64,000 bases of DNA from contig JACPPI010000012.1 of assembly GCA_016190985.1 (NCBI GenBank), positions 36,462 to 100,461 of the forward strand. The letters are read 5' to 3'. Shown in pieces: positions 42,078 to 50,455 of this stretch (position 1 is its first letter; the number at the start of each line of letters is the position of its first letter). The DNA is from Opitutia bacterium. GTDB lineage: Bacteria > Verrucomicrobiota > Verrucomicrobiia > Opitutales > Opitutaceae. The position numbers and the translations under genes are program-made. The notes beneath the pieces are model-generated. The model worked only from the letters and a program-made list of their open reading frames with translations. It was not told the origin of the DNA and did no database searches.

Positions 42078-43151
42078 ATGAAAATCGGAATTGTCGGCGC
42101 CGGCAAGATCGGCGGCACCATCGCCACCCTCCTCGAATCGAGCAAATTCTGCAAAAGCGTCGCCCTCGCCGACGTTCGCGCAAACATTGACCTGACCGGG
42201 TTGAAGAAATCCAAGTTCGTCCAGGTCGATGTCGCGGACGCCGCCCAGCTGGCCGGCTTCGTCCGGGGCGCGGACGCGATCGTCAACGCGCTGCCGTTTT
42301 TCCTCAACAAGTCCATCGCCCGCGCGTGCGCGAAGGCCGGCGTGAGCTACTTCGACCTGTCCGAGGACGTGAGCACGACGAAGTTCGTGCGCCAGCTGTC
42401 CGCCAAATCGAAGGCGACCTTCATGCCGCAGTGCGGCCTCGCCCCCGGCGCCATCAACATCGTGGGCGGCTCGCTCGCGTTGTCGCTGGAAAATGTCCGC
42501 CAATGCGAGATGCGCGTCGGCGCGCTGCCGCTGAACGCGAGCAACCAGATGAAGTATTACCTCAGCTGGAGCACGGCGGGGCTCATCAACGAGTATTGCA
42601 AGGTGGGCGAGGCGCTGCACGCCGGCCACCTGATCGCCTCGCTGCCGCTGGACGGGGTGGAGCGCATCACGATCGACGGCACCGAGTATGAGGCCTTCAA
42701 CACCTCGGGCGGCGTCGCGACCATGTGCGAGACCTTTGCGGGCAAGGTGCAGGAGCTGAATTACAAGACGATGCGCTATCCCGGCCACCGCGACCTGATG
42801 AAGTTCCTCCTGCAGGACCTCAACCTCGCGCCGCGCCAGGATCTGGTCACGCAGATCTTTGACCAGGAGGTGCCGCTCACCGAGTCCGACGTCGTGGTGT
42901 TCTACGTCAGCGTCGTCGGCACCGAGAAGGGCGGCGGCCTGCGGCAGCGCAGTTTCATCAAAAAGATGCACGGCGACACGATCCAGGGCCGCAAGCTCAA
43001 CGCCATCCAGCTCACCACGGCCGCCGGCATTGTCGGCGTGATCGAGCTGTTCGCGCGGGGCAAGCTCGGGTCCGGCTTCGTAAAGCAGGAATCGGTTTCA
43101 CTCGGGGATTTCCTCGGCACCCAGTGGGGCGGGAGGGTCTACGGCAAGTGA
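42078..43151 (+). CDS. saccharopine dehydrogenase (glutamate-forming), LYS9-like
   Basis: This 357-aa enzyme has an N-terminal Rossmann domain (MKIGIVGAGKIGGTIATLL) and the saccharopine dehydrogenase C-terminal domain (CGLAPGAINIVGGSLA; KTMRYPGHRDLMKFLL). It oxidises saccharopine to 2-aminoadipate-6-semialdehyde plus glutamate. The ALDH7-type dehydrogenase gene that would oxidise the semialdehyde follows 112 bp later, so the pair serves lysine catabolism. ATG 42078 is chosen because it immediately precedes the nucleotide-binding strand; an upstream frame extension covers the promoter. Confidence 0.88.
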   Translation: MKIGIVGAGKIGGTIATLLESSKFCKSVALADVRANIDLTGLKKSKFVQVDVADAAQLAGFVRGADAIVNALPFFLNKSIARACAKAGVSYFDLSEDVSTTKFVRQLSAKSKATFMPQCGLAPGAINIVGGSLALSLENVRQCEMRVGALPLNASNQMKYYLSWSTAGLINEYCKVGEALHAGHLIASLPLDGVERITIDGTEYEAFNTSGGVATMCETFAGKVQELNYKTMRYPGHRDLMKFLLQDLNLAPRQDLVTQIFDQEVPLTESDVVVFYVSVVGTEKGGGLRQRSFIKKMHGDTIQGRKLNAIQLTTAAGIVGVIELFARGKLGSGFVKQESVSLGDFLGTQWGGRVYGK

Positions 43152-43161
43152 TTCGCGCGCT

Positions 43162-43246
43162 TTTTAACCACGGATCACGCGGATAATCCCGGATTATCGG
43201 ATTTCAGAATTCATCCGTTTCAATCCGTGAAATCTGTGGTTAAATA
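43162..43246. repeat. CCACGGATT-family inverted-repeat element, copy 2
   Basis: Arms TTTAACCACGGATCACGCGG and CCGTGAAATCTGTGGTTAAA enclose a short centre with its own CCCGGATTATCGG-type repeat. It fills the gap between the two lysine-degradation genes and carries no gene. Confidence 0.8.
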
Positions 43247-43263
43247 AAATCATCGTTTTCCAT

Positions 43264-44808
43264 ATGGCCACCAAATCCCCCGCCGTCTCCGCCGTCGCCA
43301 AGGCGATCTTCCCCAAGCTCGGGCTCTCCCAGAAGGCGACCAACGCCGGCGTCTTCGCCGGCGCGTGGGGCGGCTCGGGCGCCGTGCTCGCGAAGCACTC
43401 GCCGGTCGACGGCTCGCTGCTCGGCCGGGTGCGGCAGGCGACGCCTGCGGAATACGAGCTGGCGGTCGCTGCGGCGCACAAGGCCTTCCTCGCCTGGCGC
43501 GAGGTGCCCGCGCCGAAGCGCGGCGAGGTGGTGCGCCAGCTGGGCAACGCCTTGCGCGGCCTGAAGTCCGAGCTCGGCCAGCTCGTCTCGCTCGAGGCCG
43601 GCAAGATCCTGCCCGAGGGCGGCGGCGAGGTGCAGGAGATGATCGACATCTGCGATTTTGCCACCGGCCTCTCGCGCCAGTTGCACGGCCTGACCATCGC
43701 CTCGGAGCGGCCCGGCCACCGCATGCTGGAGCAGTGGCAGCCGCTCGGCGTGGTCGGCATCATCTCGGCCTTCAATTTCCCCGTCGCGGTCTGGGCCTGG
43801 AACAGCGCGCTCGCGGTGGTCTGCGGCGATGCGACGCTCTGGAAGCCGTCCGAGAAGACGCCGCTCACCGCCATCGCCTGCATCAAGATCGCGGAAAAGG
43901 TCTGCCGCGCCAACGGCGTGGACCCGGCGATCTTCGCGCTCGTGATCGGCGACGGTCCCTCGGTCGGCGAGCTGATGACGAATGACTGGCGCATCCCGCT
44001 CGTGTCCGCCACCGGCTCGACCCGCATGGGTCGCCGCGTCGGCGAGGTCGTGGCCAAGCGCTTCGGCCGCTCGCTGCTCGAGCTGGGCGGCAACAATGCC
44101 ATCATCATCGCACCGTCGGCCGATCTGAAGCTGGCGAAGCGCGCCATCGTCTTCGGCGCCGTCGGCACGGCCGGCCAGCGGTGCACCAGCACCCGCCGCA
44201 TCATCGTCCACGAGTCCATCAAGGCGAAGTTCGTGGAGTCGCTCATCGCGGCCTACAAGCAGCTGCCCATCGGCAGCCCGCTCGACAGCGGCACGCTGGT
44301 CGGCCCGCTCATCGACGCGGCGGCGGTCGACCTGATGCAAAAGGCCATCGCCGAGCTGAAGAAGCAGGGCGGCAAGGTCCTTTACGGCGGCGGCCGGTTG
44401 CAGGGCAACTACGTGACACCCTGCATCGCCGAGGCCAAAAACTGGTGGCCGGTCGTGCAGCACGAGACCTTCGCCCCGATCCTCTACGTCATGGGCTACA
44501 AGACGCTCGACGAGGCCATCGCCATGCAGAACGGCGTGCCCCAGGGCCTGAGCTCGGCGATCTTCACCACCGACTTGCGCGAGGCGGAGAAATATCTTTC
44601 CGCGACCGGCAGCGACTGCGGCATCGCCAACGTCAACATCGGCACCAGCGGGGCGGAGATCGGCGGGGCCTTCGGCGGCGAGAAGGAGACCGGCGGCGGC
44701 CGCGAGAGCGGCAGCGACGCCTGGAAGCAGTATATGAGGCGGCAAACAGTAACGATCAACTACTCCGATTCACTCCCGCTCGCGCAGGGCATCAAGTTCG
44801 GGGACTGA
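43264..44808 (+). CDS. amaB: ALDH7-type aminoadipate-semialdehyde dehydrogenase
   Basis: This 514-aa NAD(P)-dependent aldehyde dehydrogenase carries AFNFPVAVWAWNSALA, KPSEKTPLTA, the general-base region LLELGGNNAII (Glu) and the nucleophile AGQRCTSTRR (Cys). The Asn-Asn after Glu-Leu-Gly-Gly and the C-terminal GGGRESGSDAWKQYMRR are typical of the antiquitin (ALDH7) group. It oxidises 2-aminoadipate-6-semialdehyde/piperideine-6-carboxylate to 2-aminoadipate. It acts directly after the neighbouring saccharopine dehydrogenase. Confidence 0.88.
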   Translation: MATKSPAVSAVAKAIFPKLGLSQKATNAGVFAGAWGGSGAVLAKHSPVDGSLLGRVRQATPAEYELAVAAAHKAFLAWREVPAPKRGEVVRQLGNALRGLKSELGQLVSLEAGKILPEGGGEVQEMIDICDFATGLSRQLHGLTIASERPGHRMLEQWQPLGVVGIISAFNFPVAVWAWNSALAVVCGDATLWKPSEKTPLTAIACIKIAEKVCRANGVDPAIFALVIGDGPSVGELMTNDWRIPLVSATGSTRMGRRVGEVVAKRFGRSLLELGGNNAIIIAPSADLKLAKRAIVFGAVGTAGQRCTSTRRIIVHESIKAKFVESLIAAYKQLPIGSPLDSGTLVGPLIDAAAVDLMQKAIAELKKQGGKVLYGGGRLQGNYVTPCIAEAKNWWPVVQHETFAPILYVMGYKTLDEAIAMQNGVPQGLSSAIFTTDLREAEKYLSATGSDCGIANVNIGTSGAEIGGAFGGEKETGGGRESGSDAWKQYMRRQTVTINYSDSLPLAQGIKFGD

Positions 44809-44900
44809 TTCAGACCTTAAACACAGAGAGCACAGAGAATGAAGAGGGTGGGGAAATCCCTTAGGGTGCTCCGCGACCTCTGGGTTAAAAGCCCGGCAAA

Positions 44901-45632
44901 TCAGAACTTCGTCCCGAGGTAGTGCGGGAGCATCTTGCGCCACCAGGGCCAGTCGTGGTTCACGTCGTGGCCCCAGAGGTCGACCGTGTGGGGGATGTGC
45001 TTGAGCGAAAGGACGTGCCCGATGGCCTCGGAGGACGAGGGCTTCTCGTAGGAGCCCTGGCCGGAGACGAAATGGATGTGCTGCTTCTGCCGGAGCAGGC
45101 CGAGTGCGGACTCGTCGGTGAGGTTGGGCAGGTAGTCGAGGGGCGAGTTGAAATAGACGTCCTCGTCCCAGTAGCCGTTGGTGTAGTCCTTGAGGTCGTA
45201 GCTGCCGCTCATGGCGATGCAGCCGTCGATGAGGTCGGGGCGGCGGAAGAGGGTGTTGGCGCTGTGCAGGGCGCCGAAGGACGCGCCGGTGGTGATGATC
45301 GGCACGCGGCCGGCGCAGTGGGTGTGGATGAAGGGCACGACCTCCTCGGTCACGTAGCCGTTGAACTGCTGGTGCCGGATCGCCTTGTGCGGCGGATGCA
45401 TCGAGTCGTTGAGCCAGCTCTCGTTGTTGATGGAATTGATCGAGAAAACCTTGCACTTGCCGGCGTTGATGAAGGGCGCGATGGCGTCGATGACGTGGAA
45501 GCGCTCATACTCGAGGTAGTCGGCCGCGGCCGTGGGGAACATGAGGAGCGCGAAGCCGTAGTGGCCGTAGACGGCCACCTCCATGTTCTTGTTCAAGCGG
45601 GGACTGTGCCATTGGTGGATTTCTCGGTGCAT
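44901..45632 (-). CDS. esterase D/enterochelin-esterase-like alpha/beta hydrolase
   Basis: The 243-aa cytoplasmic protein has a nucleophile elbow GASFGALHS (G-x-S-x-G with Ser), a late acid region and His in WGHDVNHDWPWW. It belongs to the putative esterase family (D-type). ATG 45632 is preceded by a strong GGAGAGG site; a longer upstream frame lacks that site and is rejected. Substrates are not inferable. It is divergent from the EF-hand gene at 45755. Confidence 0.75.
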   Translation of the reverse strand: MHREIHQWHSPRLNKNMEVAVYGHYGFALLMFPTAAADYLEYERFHVIDAIAPFINAGKCKVFSINSINNESWLNDSMHPPHKAIRHQQFNGYVTEEVVPFIHTHCAGRVPIITTGASFGALHSANTLFRRPDLIDGCIAMSGSYDLKDYTNGYWDEDVYFNSPLDYLPNLTDESALGLLRQKQHIHFVSGQGSYEKPSSSEAIGHVLSLKHIPHTVDLWGHDVNHDWPWWRKMLPHYLGTKF

Positions 45633-45754
45633 GACCTCTCCATGTCCGGTAAGCAGTCCGGGCTCAACCTTGTTTTCAGCCGTGCTCTTCGGGTTTGCCA
45701 AAGCGCGGCCGGCGGCAAGCATGTCGGGCCCGTTTCAATCCTTACCCGTCACCC

Positions 45755-47971
45755 ATGCACACTTGGAAATTCTTCCGCACCGGCGGTCTTGATCAGGTCA
45801 CCCTCGAATCCGGCGCCGACCTCCTCAACCTCGAGCACCTCGACCAGAAGCTGTGGGTCGCCCTGAGCTGCCCGGTCAAGGGCCTCGAGCTCGACGAAAA
45901 GACTCTCGGCCTCATCGATTCCGACGGCGACGGCCGCATCCGGGTGCCGGAGCTGCTGGCCGCCATCAAGTGGGCCGCGCCGCGCCTCAAGGACGCCGGC
46001 GCGCTGCTGAGCGGCACCGACGGCCTGCCGCTCGCCGCGATCAACGACGCCACGCCGGAAGGGAAGATCGTGCTCTCTTCGGCGAAACAGATTCTCGCCA
46101 ACCTCGGCAAGAAGGACGCCGCCGTCATCACCGTCTCGGACAGCGGCAACACCGCGCAGATCTTCGCCGCCAGCCCGCTCAACGGCGACGGCGTCATCCC
46201 GCCCGAGGCCACGGAGGACGCCGCCGTGCAGGCGCTGATCAAGGACATCATCGCCTGCCTCGGCGGCACGGCGGACCGCACCGGCTCCACCGGCGTCACG
46301 GCCGCGCAGATCGACACCTTCTTCGCCGAGCTGGCCGCCTACGCCGCGTGGGTGGGCAACAGCGCGGCCAAGGACATCGCCGTCCTCGGCGAGGCCACCG
46401 ACGCCGCGGTTGCGGCGCTGAAGGCCGTGCGCCCGAAGGCGGACGATTATTTCGGCCGCTGCCGGCTCGCCGCCTTCGACGGCCGTTCCGCCGCCGCGCT
46501 CAACGGCGCCGAGAGCGGTTATCTCGCCATCGCCGCCAAGGACCTGAAGATAACGGCCGACGAGGTCGCCGGCTTCCCGCTCGCGCGCGTCGAGGCCGGG
46601 CGCGCCCTGCCGCTGCGCGAGGGCGTCAATCCCGCCTGGGCCGCCGCGCTCGCCACGCTGCACGCCGCCGCCGTCACCCCGGTGTTCGGCGCCGCCAAGA
46701 CCGCGCTGACCGAGGCCGACTGGGCCGCGCTCAACGCCAAGTTCGCTCCCTACGAGACGTGGCTTGGCGGCAAGGCCGGCAGCGCCGTCGAGAAACTCGG
46801 CCTCAACCGCATCAAAGAAATCCTCGCCGGCTCGGGCAAGGCCGCGCTCGCCGCGCTCGTGGCCCGCGACCAGGCCCTGGAGCCCGAGTTCAAGGCCATC
46901 AGCGACGTCGACCGTCTCGTCCACTACCACCGCGACCTCCGCGCCCTGCTGCACAATTTCGTCAACTTCGCCGACTTCTATTCGCGCGACAAGTGGGCGG
47001 TCTTCCAGGCCGGCACGCTTTACCTCGACAGCCGCAGCACCGAGCTGTGCCTCCGCGTCGACGGCCCCAACCCGCTCGCCGCCATGAGCAAGATCTACCT
47101 CGCCTACTGCACCTGCACGCGGCCCGGCGGCAAGTCGATGAACATCGCGGCCTGCTTCACGCAGGGCGACAGCGACTACCTCTTCGTCGGCCGCCACGGC
47201 GTCTTCTACGACCGCGCCGGCAACGACTGGGATGCCGTCATCACCAGCCTGGTGGACAACCCCATCAGCCTGCGCCAGGCGTTCTGGTCACCCTACAAGA
47301 AGGTCATCCGCCTGATCGACGAGATGGCGGCCAAGCGCGCCGCCGCCGCCGATGCCGCCTCCAACGACCGCCTCGGCAAGGTGGCCGACAAGACGGTGGA
47401 CGCCGTGGCCAACGCCGCGGCCCAGAGCGCGGTGCAGGCCGCGCAGCCGGCTCCGCCCCCGCCGCCCAAGAAGATCGATGTCGGCGCCGTGGCGGCTCTG
47501 GGTGTCGCCTTCGGGGCCCTGACCACGGCCTTCGGCTATTTCCTCGGCTTCTTCAAGGGCATGCCCGTGTGGCAGCTGCCGCTGGTCGTGATCGGCGCCA
47601 TGCTCGCGATCTCGCTGCCCGCCGTCATCATCGCCTGGCTCAAGCTCCGCCAGCGCACCCTCGGACCCATCCTCGAGGGCAACGGCTGGGCCATCAACGG
47701 CCGCGTGAAGATCAACATTCCCTTCGGCACGGCGCTGACTGACATGGCCAGGAAGCCCGACGGCTCGCAACTCTCGCTCGATGATCCTTACGAGGACAAG
47801 GAGGCCGCCGCGCGCAGACGGAAGCTCGTCTTCGGGCTCGTCGTGGCCGCGCTGCTCGCCGGCGCCGCGTGGATCCGCTGGGATGCCACCAAACACCGCG
47901 GCGCCGACGGCCTGCCACGCTACTTCTGGATGGAGCGCACCGCGCCGCCGCCCGCCGCCGAGGCGAAGTGA
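45755..47971 (+). CDS. unknown 738-aa protein with EF-hand-like loops and C-terminal membrane helices
   Basis: No characterised family is recognised. One EF-hand loop (DSDGDGRIRVPE, about residue 55) and a second, weaker DGDG-type loop (NGDGVIPPE, about 150) suggest calcium binding. A long Ala-rich, mostly helical region follows (to about 560), with a conserved-looking middle (LYLDSRSTELCLRVDG; YLFVGRHGVFYDRAGNDWDAV). A Pro-rich linker, two membrane helices (about 585-625) and a third (about 690) complete it. It may be an envelope-anchored calcium-responsive scaffold, but this is speculation. It stands alone between an esterase and a cytochrome c operon. Confidence 0.6.
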   Translation: MHTWKFFRTGGLDQVTLESGADLLNLEHLDQKLWVALSCPVKGLELDEKTLGLIDSDGDGRIRVPELLAAIKWAAPRLKDAGALLSGTDGLPLAAINDATPEGKIVLSSAKQILANLGKKDAAVITVSDSGNTAQIFAASPLNGDGVIPPEATEDAAVQALIKDIIACLGGTADRTGSTGVTAAQIDTFFAELAAYAAWVGNSAAKDIAVLGEATDAAVAALKAVRPKADDYFGRCRLAAFDGRSAAALNGAESGYLAIAAKDLKITADEVAGFPLARVEAGRALPLREGVNPAWAAALATLHAAAVTPVFGAAKTALTEADWAALNAKFAPYETWLGGKAGSAVEKLGLNRIKEILAGSGKAALAALVARDQALEPEFKAISDVDRLVHYHRDLRALLHNFVNFADFYSRDKWAVFQAGTLYLDSRSTELCLRVDGPNPLAAMSKIYLAYCTCTRPGGKSMNIAACFTQGDSDYLFVGRHGVFYDRAGNDWDAVITSLVDNPISLRQAFWSPYKKVIRLIDEMAAKRAAAADAASNDRLGKVADKTVDAVANAAAQSAVQAAQPAPPPPPKKIDVGAVAALGVAFGALTTAFGYFLGFFKGMPVWQLPLVVIGAMLAISLPAVIIAWLKLRQRTLGPILEGNGWAINGRVKINIPFGTALTDMARKPDGSQLSLDDPYEDKEAAARRRKLVFGLVVAALLAGAAWIRWDATKHRGADGLPRYFWMERTAPPPAAEAK

Positions 47972-48016
47972 CTTCGAGTCGGGGTGTGCGCCCGCGCCGC
48001 TTGGTGTGCCGCGTGA

Positions 48017-48406
48017 TCATTCCAGCGTGCGCAGGTAGCTGATGAGCGCGGCTACCTCCGCCGGGGGATGTTTCTTCGCGAACGAGGGCATCTCGCTTGG
48101 GATGCCCTGTCGGATCACAGTGGCGATGCGCCGGTCGCTCACTTCGAGCGCGTGCAAATCCGGTCCCTCGTCGCCGCGTGCGTCCGCGCCGTGGCAATGG
48201 GCGCAACTGCCGAGGAACAGTTTTCGACCGGTCACGCGCAACGTTTCCGGCGTCGCACCCGGCGGCCCGGGCAGGCCGGTCCACGGCGGCTGCTCGTTCG
48301 AGCGCGCGCAGGCGCGGGCCTGCAGCCCGTGCGCCAGGAGGGTCGCGCCACCGAGCGCGAGGGCGCCGGCCGTCACGCTATAAAGGATCAGGCGCCGCGG
48401 GTTCAT
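48017..48406 (-). CDS. monoheme cytochrome c
   Basis: This 129-aa exported protein has a signal or anchor helix (about 7-26), one heme site CAHCH (about 69-73) and a distal Met in IPSEMPSFA. It follows a DUF2231 membrane protein gene with a 4-bp ATGA overlap and ends the operon led by the phosphoesterase gene. It probably serves as a small electron carrier, perhaps partnered with the DUF2231 protein. The operon is predicted to be ECF-controlled. Confidence 0.85.
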   Translation of the reverse strand: MNPRRLILYSVTAGALALGGATLLAHGLQARACARSNEQPPWTGLPGPPGATPETLRVTGRKLFLGSCAHCHGADARGDEGPDLHALEVSDRRIATVIRQGIPSEMPSFAKKHPPAEVAALISYLRTLE

Positions 48407-48828
48407 GGAAAGGACTGGGCCAGCAGGCCGCCGAAATGCCCGGCGCCGCCCATCAGCGCGGTCATCAGCCACAGTCCGGCCAGGTAAGCGGCGTGCTCGC
48501 GGCGCGTCGGAGCTTCCCGGCGCAGCGCCCGCCAGACGGCCAGGGCGATCAGCAACGCCCAGGCGGGCCAGACGAACGCATGGTGCCAGCGGAGCGCGCC
48601 GTGGCCGAACATGTCGCCGCGGGTCAGGACAAGACCGGAGATAACCGCGGGCACGCTGCCGAGAGCGGCCAGATACAGCCCGTAGCCTCCGGCGGCGAGC
48701 AACCGGGCCGAGACCGGGCGCAACCAGCAGAACAGGGCGGCCGTGTCGCAGAGCACGGCGAAGACCGACAGGGCGATGGGGAAGTGGATGACCGCGCCGT
48801 GCAGGCGGGCCCAGAGACCGGGTTCCAT
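48403..48828 (-). CDS. DUF2231-like membrane protein
   Basis: This 141-aa protein has four membrane helices and conserved His residues (LHGAVIHFPIALSVFAVL; ALRWHHAFVWPAW; GGAGHFGG) that could bind heme. DUF2231 proteins often accompany cytochromes c. It overlaps the next gene's ATG by 4 bp and starts 12 bp after the phosphoesterase stop, so the three form an operon. Function not established. Confidence 0.7.
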   Translation of the reverse strand: MEPGLWARLHGAVIHFPIALSVFAVLCDTAALFCWLRPVSARLLAAGGYGLYLAALGSVPAVISGLVLTRGDMFGHGALRWHHAFVWPAWALLIALAVWRALRREAPTRREHAAYLAGLWLMTALMGGAGHFGGLLAQSFP

Positions 48829-48840
48829 GCGGGGCGGAGC

Positions 48841-49809
48841 TCAGTTCGCATCGGCGAGCGTGGCGTCCACGATGGCCAGCGCCGTGGCCGCCTCGACGTA
48901 GGTCACCTGCGTCAGCCCAAGGGTCGAGCGCAGGCGCGGGGCGTCGACGAGCATCGGGCCGGGCTTGGGGGCCGCGCCGGGCGCGGGTTGGGGGAAGGCG
49001 GTCGAGCGCGCGGTGTGGAAGGTCACGTTGCCCTCGACCTTCTGCAGCGCTTGGTGGATGTGGCCGTTGAGCACGGTGACCGAGCCGAAGCGCCTGAGCA
49101 GCGCGAGCGCGCGCTCGGCGTCGTCGGTGCCCCAGCCCCATTTCGGGTAGACCGACCAGAGCGGGATGTGCGCGTAGACGACCACCGGCGTCTCGCTCGA
49201 GAGCGGCGCCACGTCCTTGGCGAGCCAGGCGAGCTGCTCCGCCCCGAGCACGCCGAGGCCGCCTTCGCCGATGTTGGCGACGTTGACCAGGCCGATGAAA
49301 TGCACGCCCTTGTGGTCGAAGCTGTGCCAGCCCGTGCCGAGCGAGCCGCGGCCGAAGCGCGCGCGATACTGCGCGCCGTTGTCGTTGAGGATGTCGTGCT
49401 CGCCCGGCACGTAGAACACCTGCTTGGTGCGGCAGTCGCGCATCAGCTGCTCGAGCGTGTCGAATTCCGCAGCCTCCGCCAGGTGCGTGAGGTCGCCGGT
49501 GTGCAGGAGGAACTCCGGCGCCCCGGGCAGGGCGTTGATGCGCGCCACCGTCTCGCGGAACGTGGCGGCAACGTCCATGTTGGCGGGCTTGTGGAAGCCG
49601 ATGTGACTGTCGCTTATCTGGACGAAGTGCAGCTGTCCGGCCGGCAGGGCGGGTGCGGCGGCACCCGTGGTCTGCCCGAGCACGCGCGAGGAGAGAACGC
49701 CGCTGCTCAACGTCCAGAGCACGCCGGTGCCAGTCCAGGCCATGCATTTGAGGAAGCCGCGGCGGTCGATGCCGTCATGATGGTGGTCGTGGGTGATAAG
49801 ATCGTTCAT
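48841..49809 (-). CDS. exported calcineurin-like metallophosphoesterase
   Basis: The 322-aa protein has a Tat-like N-terminus (RRGFLKCMAWTG) and the five metallophosphoesterase motifs: ISDSHIGFH, HTGDLTHL, PGEHD (usual GNHD, here with Glu), VYAHIPLW and LNGHIHQ. It hydrolyses a phosphomono- or diester outside the cytoplasm; substrate unknown. It opens the operon with the DUF2231 protein and cytochrome c, opposite the ECF sigma factor gene. The Asn-to-Glu change in motif III is unusual and could alter metal binding. Confidence 0.82.
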   Translation of the reverse strand: MNDLITHDHHHDGIDRRGFLKCMAWTGTGVLWTLSSGVLSSRVLGQTTGAAAPALPAGQLHFVQISDSHIGFHKPANMDVAATFRETVARINALPGAPEFLLHTGDLTHLAEAAEFDTLEQLMRDCRTKQVFYVPGEHDILNDNGAQYRARFGRGSLGTGWHSFDHKGVHFIGLVNVANIGEGGLGVLGAEQLAWLAKDVAPLSSETPVVVYAHIPLWSVYPKWGWGTDDAERALALLRRFGSVTVLNGHIHQALQKVEGNVTFHTARSTAFPQPAPGAAPKPGPMLVDAPRLRSTLGLTQVTYVEAATALAIVDATLADAN

Positions 49810-49832
49810 GGGATGAGGGTTTCACCGGTGAC

Positions 49833-49857
49833 TATGCCCGGACGGGCAAATTATTCC
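49833..49857 (-). promoter_or_regulatory. ECF-type promoter of the phosphoesterase operon
   Basis: Minus strand GGAATAA (49857-49851), 12 nt, GGCATA (49838-49833). The identical arrangement exists on the plus strand at 49884-49908, so both arms of the divergent region are probably read by the neighbouring ECF sigma factor. Confidence 0.6.
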
Positions 49858-49870
49858 GTCCAGGAGAATA

Positions 49871-49889
49871 TATTCCCTTCGCGGGAATA
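49871..49889. promoter_or_regulatory. palindrome in the ECF intergenic region
   Basis: TATTCCC-TTCGC-GGGAATA, a perfect 7-bp inverted repeat overlapping the plus-strand -35 element. It may be an operator, or the two arms may simply be two ECF -35 elements facing opposite ways. Confidence 0.5.
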
Positions 49890-49908
49890 AAATCGAACCG
49901 CCGGCGTA
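49884..49908 (+). promoter_or_regulatory. ECF-type autoregulatory promoter of the sigma factor gene
   Basis: GGAATAA (49884-49890), 12 nt, GGCGTA (49903-49908). It resembles ECF promoters (GGAA-rich -35, CGT-containing -10), lies 28 bp before the sigma factor ATG and matches the divergent copy at 49833-49857. Confidence 0.6.
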
Positions 49909-49936
49909 TCCTATCTTAGCCTTCTTCGCCGCCGAC

Positions 49937-50455
49937 ATGACCCCGCCCTTCGAACAAAGCATGCTTCCGCACCTCGACGCGGCCTACAACCTTGCGCGCT
50001 GGCTCCTGCGCAACGAGGCCGATGCCCGCGACTCGGTGCAGGAGGCCTACCTCCGCGCGTTCAAGGCCTACGACCGCTTCCGGGGCGGCGACGGCCGGGC
50101 CTGGCTCCTGACCATCGTGCGCAACGTCTGCTATTCCCAGCTGCGCCGCGCGCAGCGCACGCCCGCGCCGGAGGAGTTCGACGAGCTGCAGCACACCCCG
50201 ATGAACGACACCCCGGACGCGGTGGCGCGGCTCGGCCGCGAACTCGACACCGCCCGGCTGGACGCGGCGCTGGCCGCGCTGCCCATGGAGATGCGCGAGG
50301 TCATCGTGCTGCACGAGCTCGAGGGGCTCGCCTACAAGGAGATCGCGGCCGTCGCCGGCATTCCGCTCGGCACGGTCATGTCCCGTCTCGCCCGCGCCCG
50401 GCTGCGCCTGCAGCGCGAAGTGCGCGCGCAGATATTTCCGGAGGGAAAAACATGA
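49937..50455 (+). CDS. ECF RNA polymerase sigma factor
   Basis: The 172-aa sigma factor has region 2 (YNLARWLLRNEADARDSVQEAYLRAFKAYDRFRG) and region 4 (LPMEMREVIVLHELEGLAYKEIAAVAGIPLGTVMSRLARAR). Length is typical. It overlaps the anti-sigma gene by 4 bp (ATGA). Matching promoter elements upstream on both strands suggest it controls itself and the phosphoesterase/DUF2231/cytochrome c operon. The signal is unknown. Confidence 0.92.
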   Translation: MTPPFEQSMLPHLDAAYNLARWLLRNEADARDSVQEAYLRAFKAYDRFRGGDGRAWLLTIVRNVCYSQLRRAQRTPAPEEFDELQHTPMNDTPDAVARLGRELDTARLDAALAALPMEMREVIVLHELEGLAYKEIAAVAGIPLGTVMSRLARARLRLQREVRAQIFPEGKT

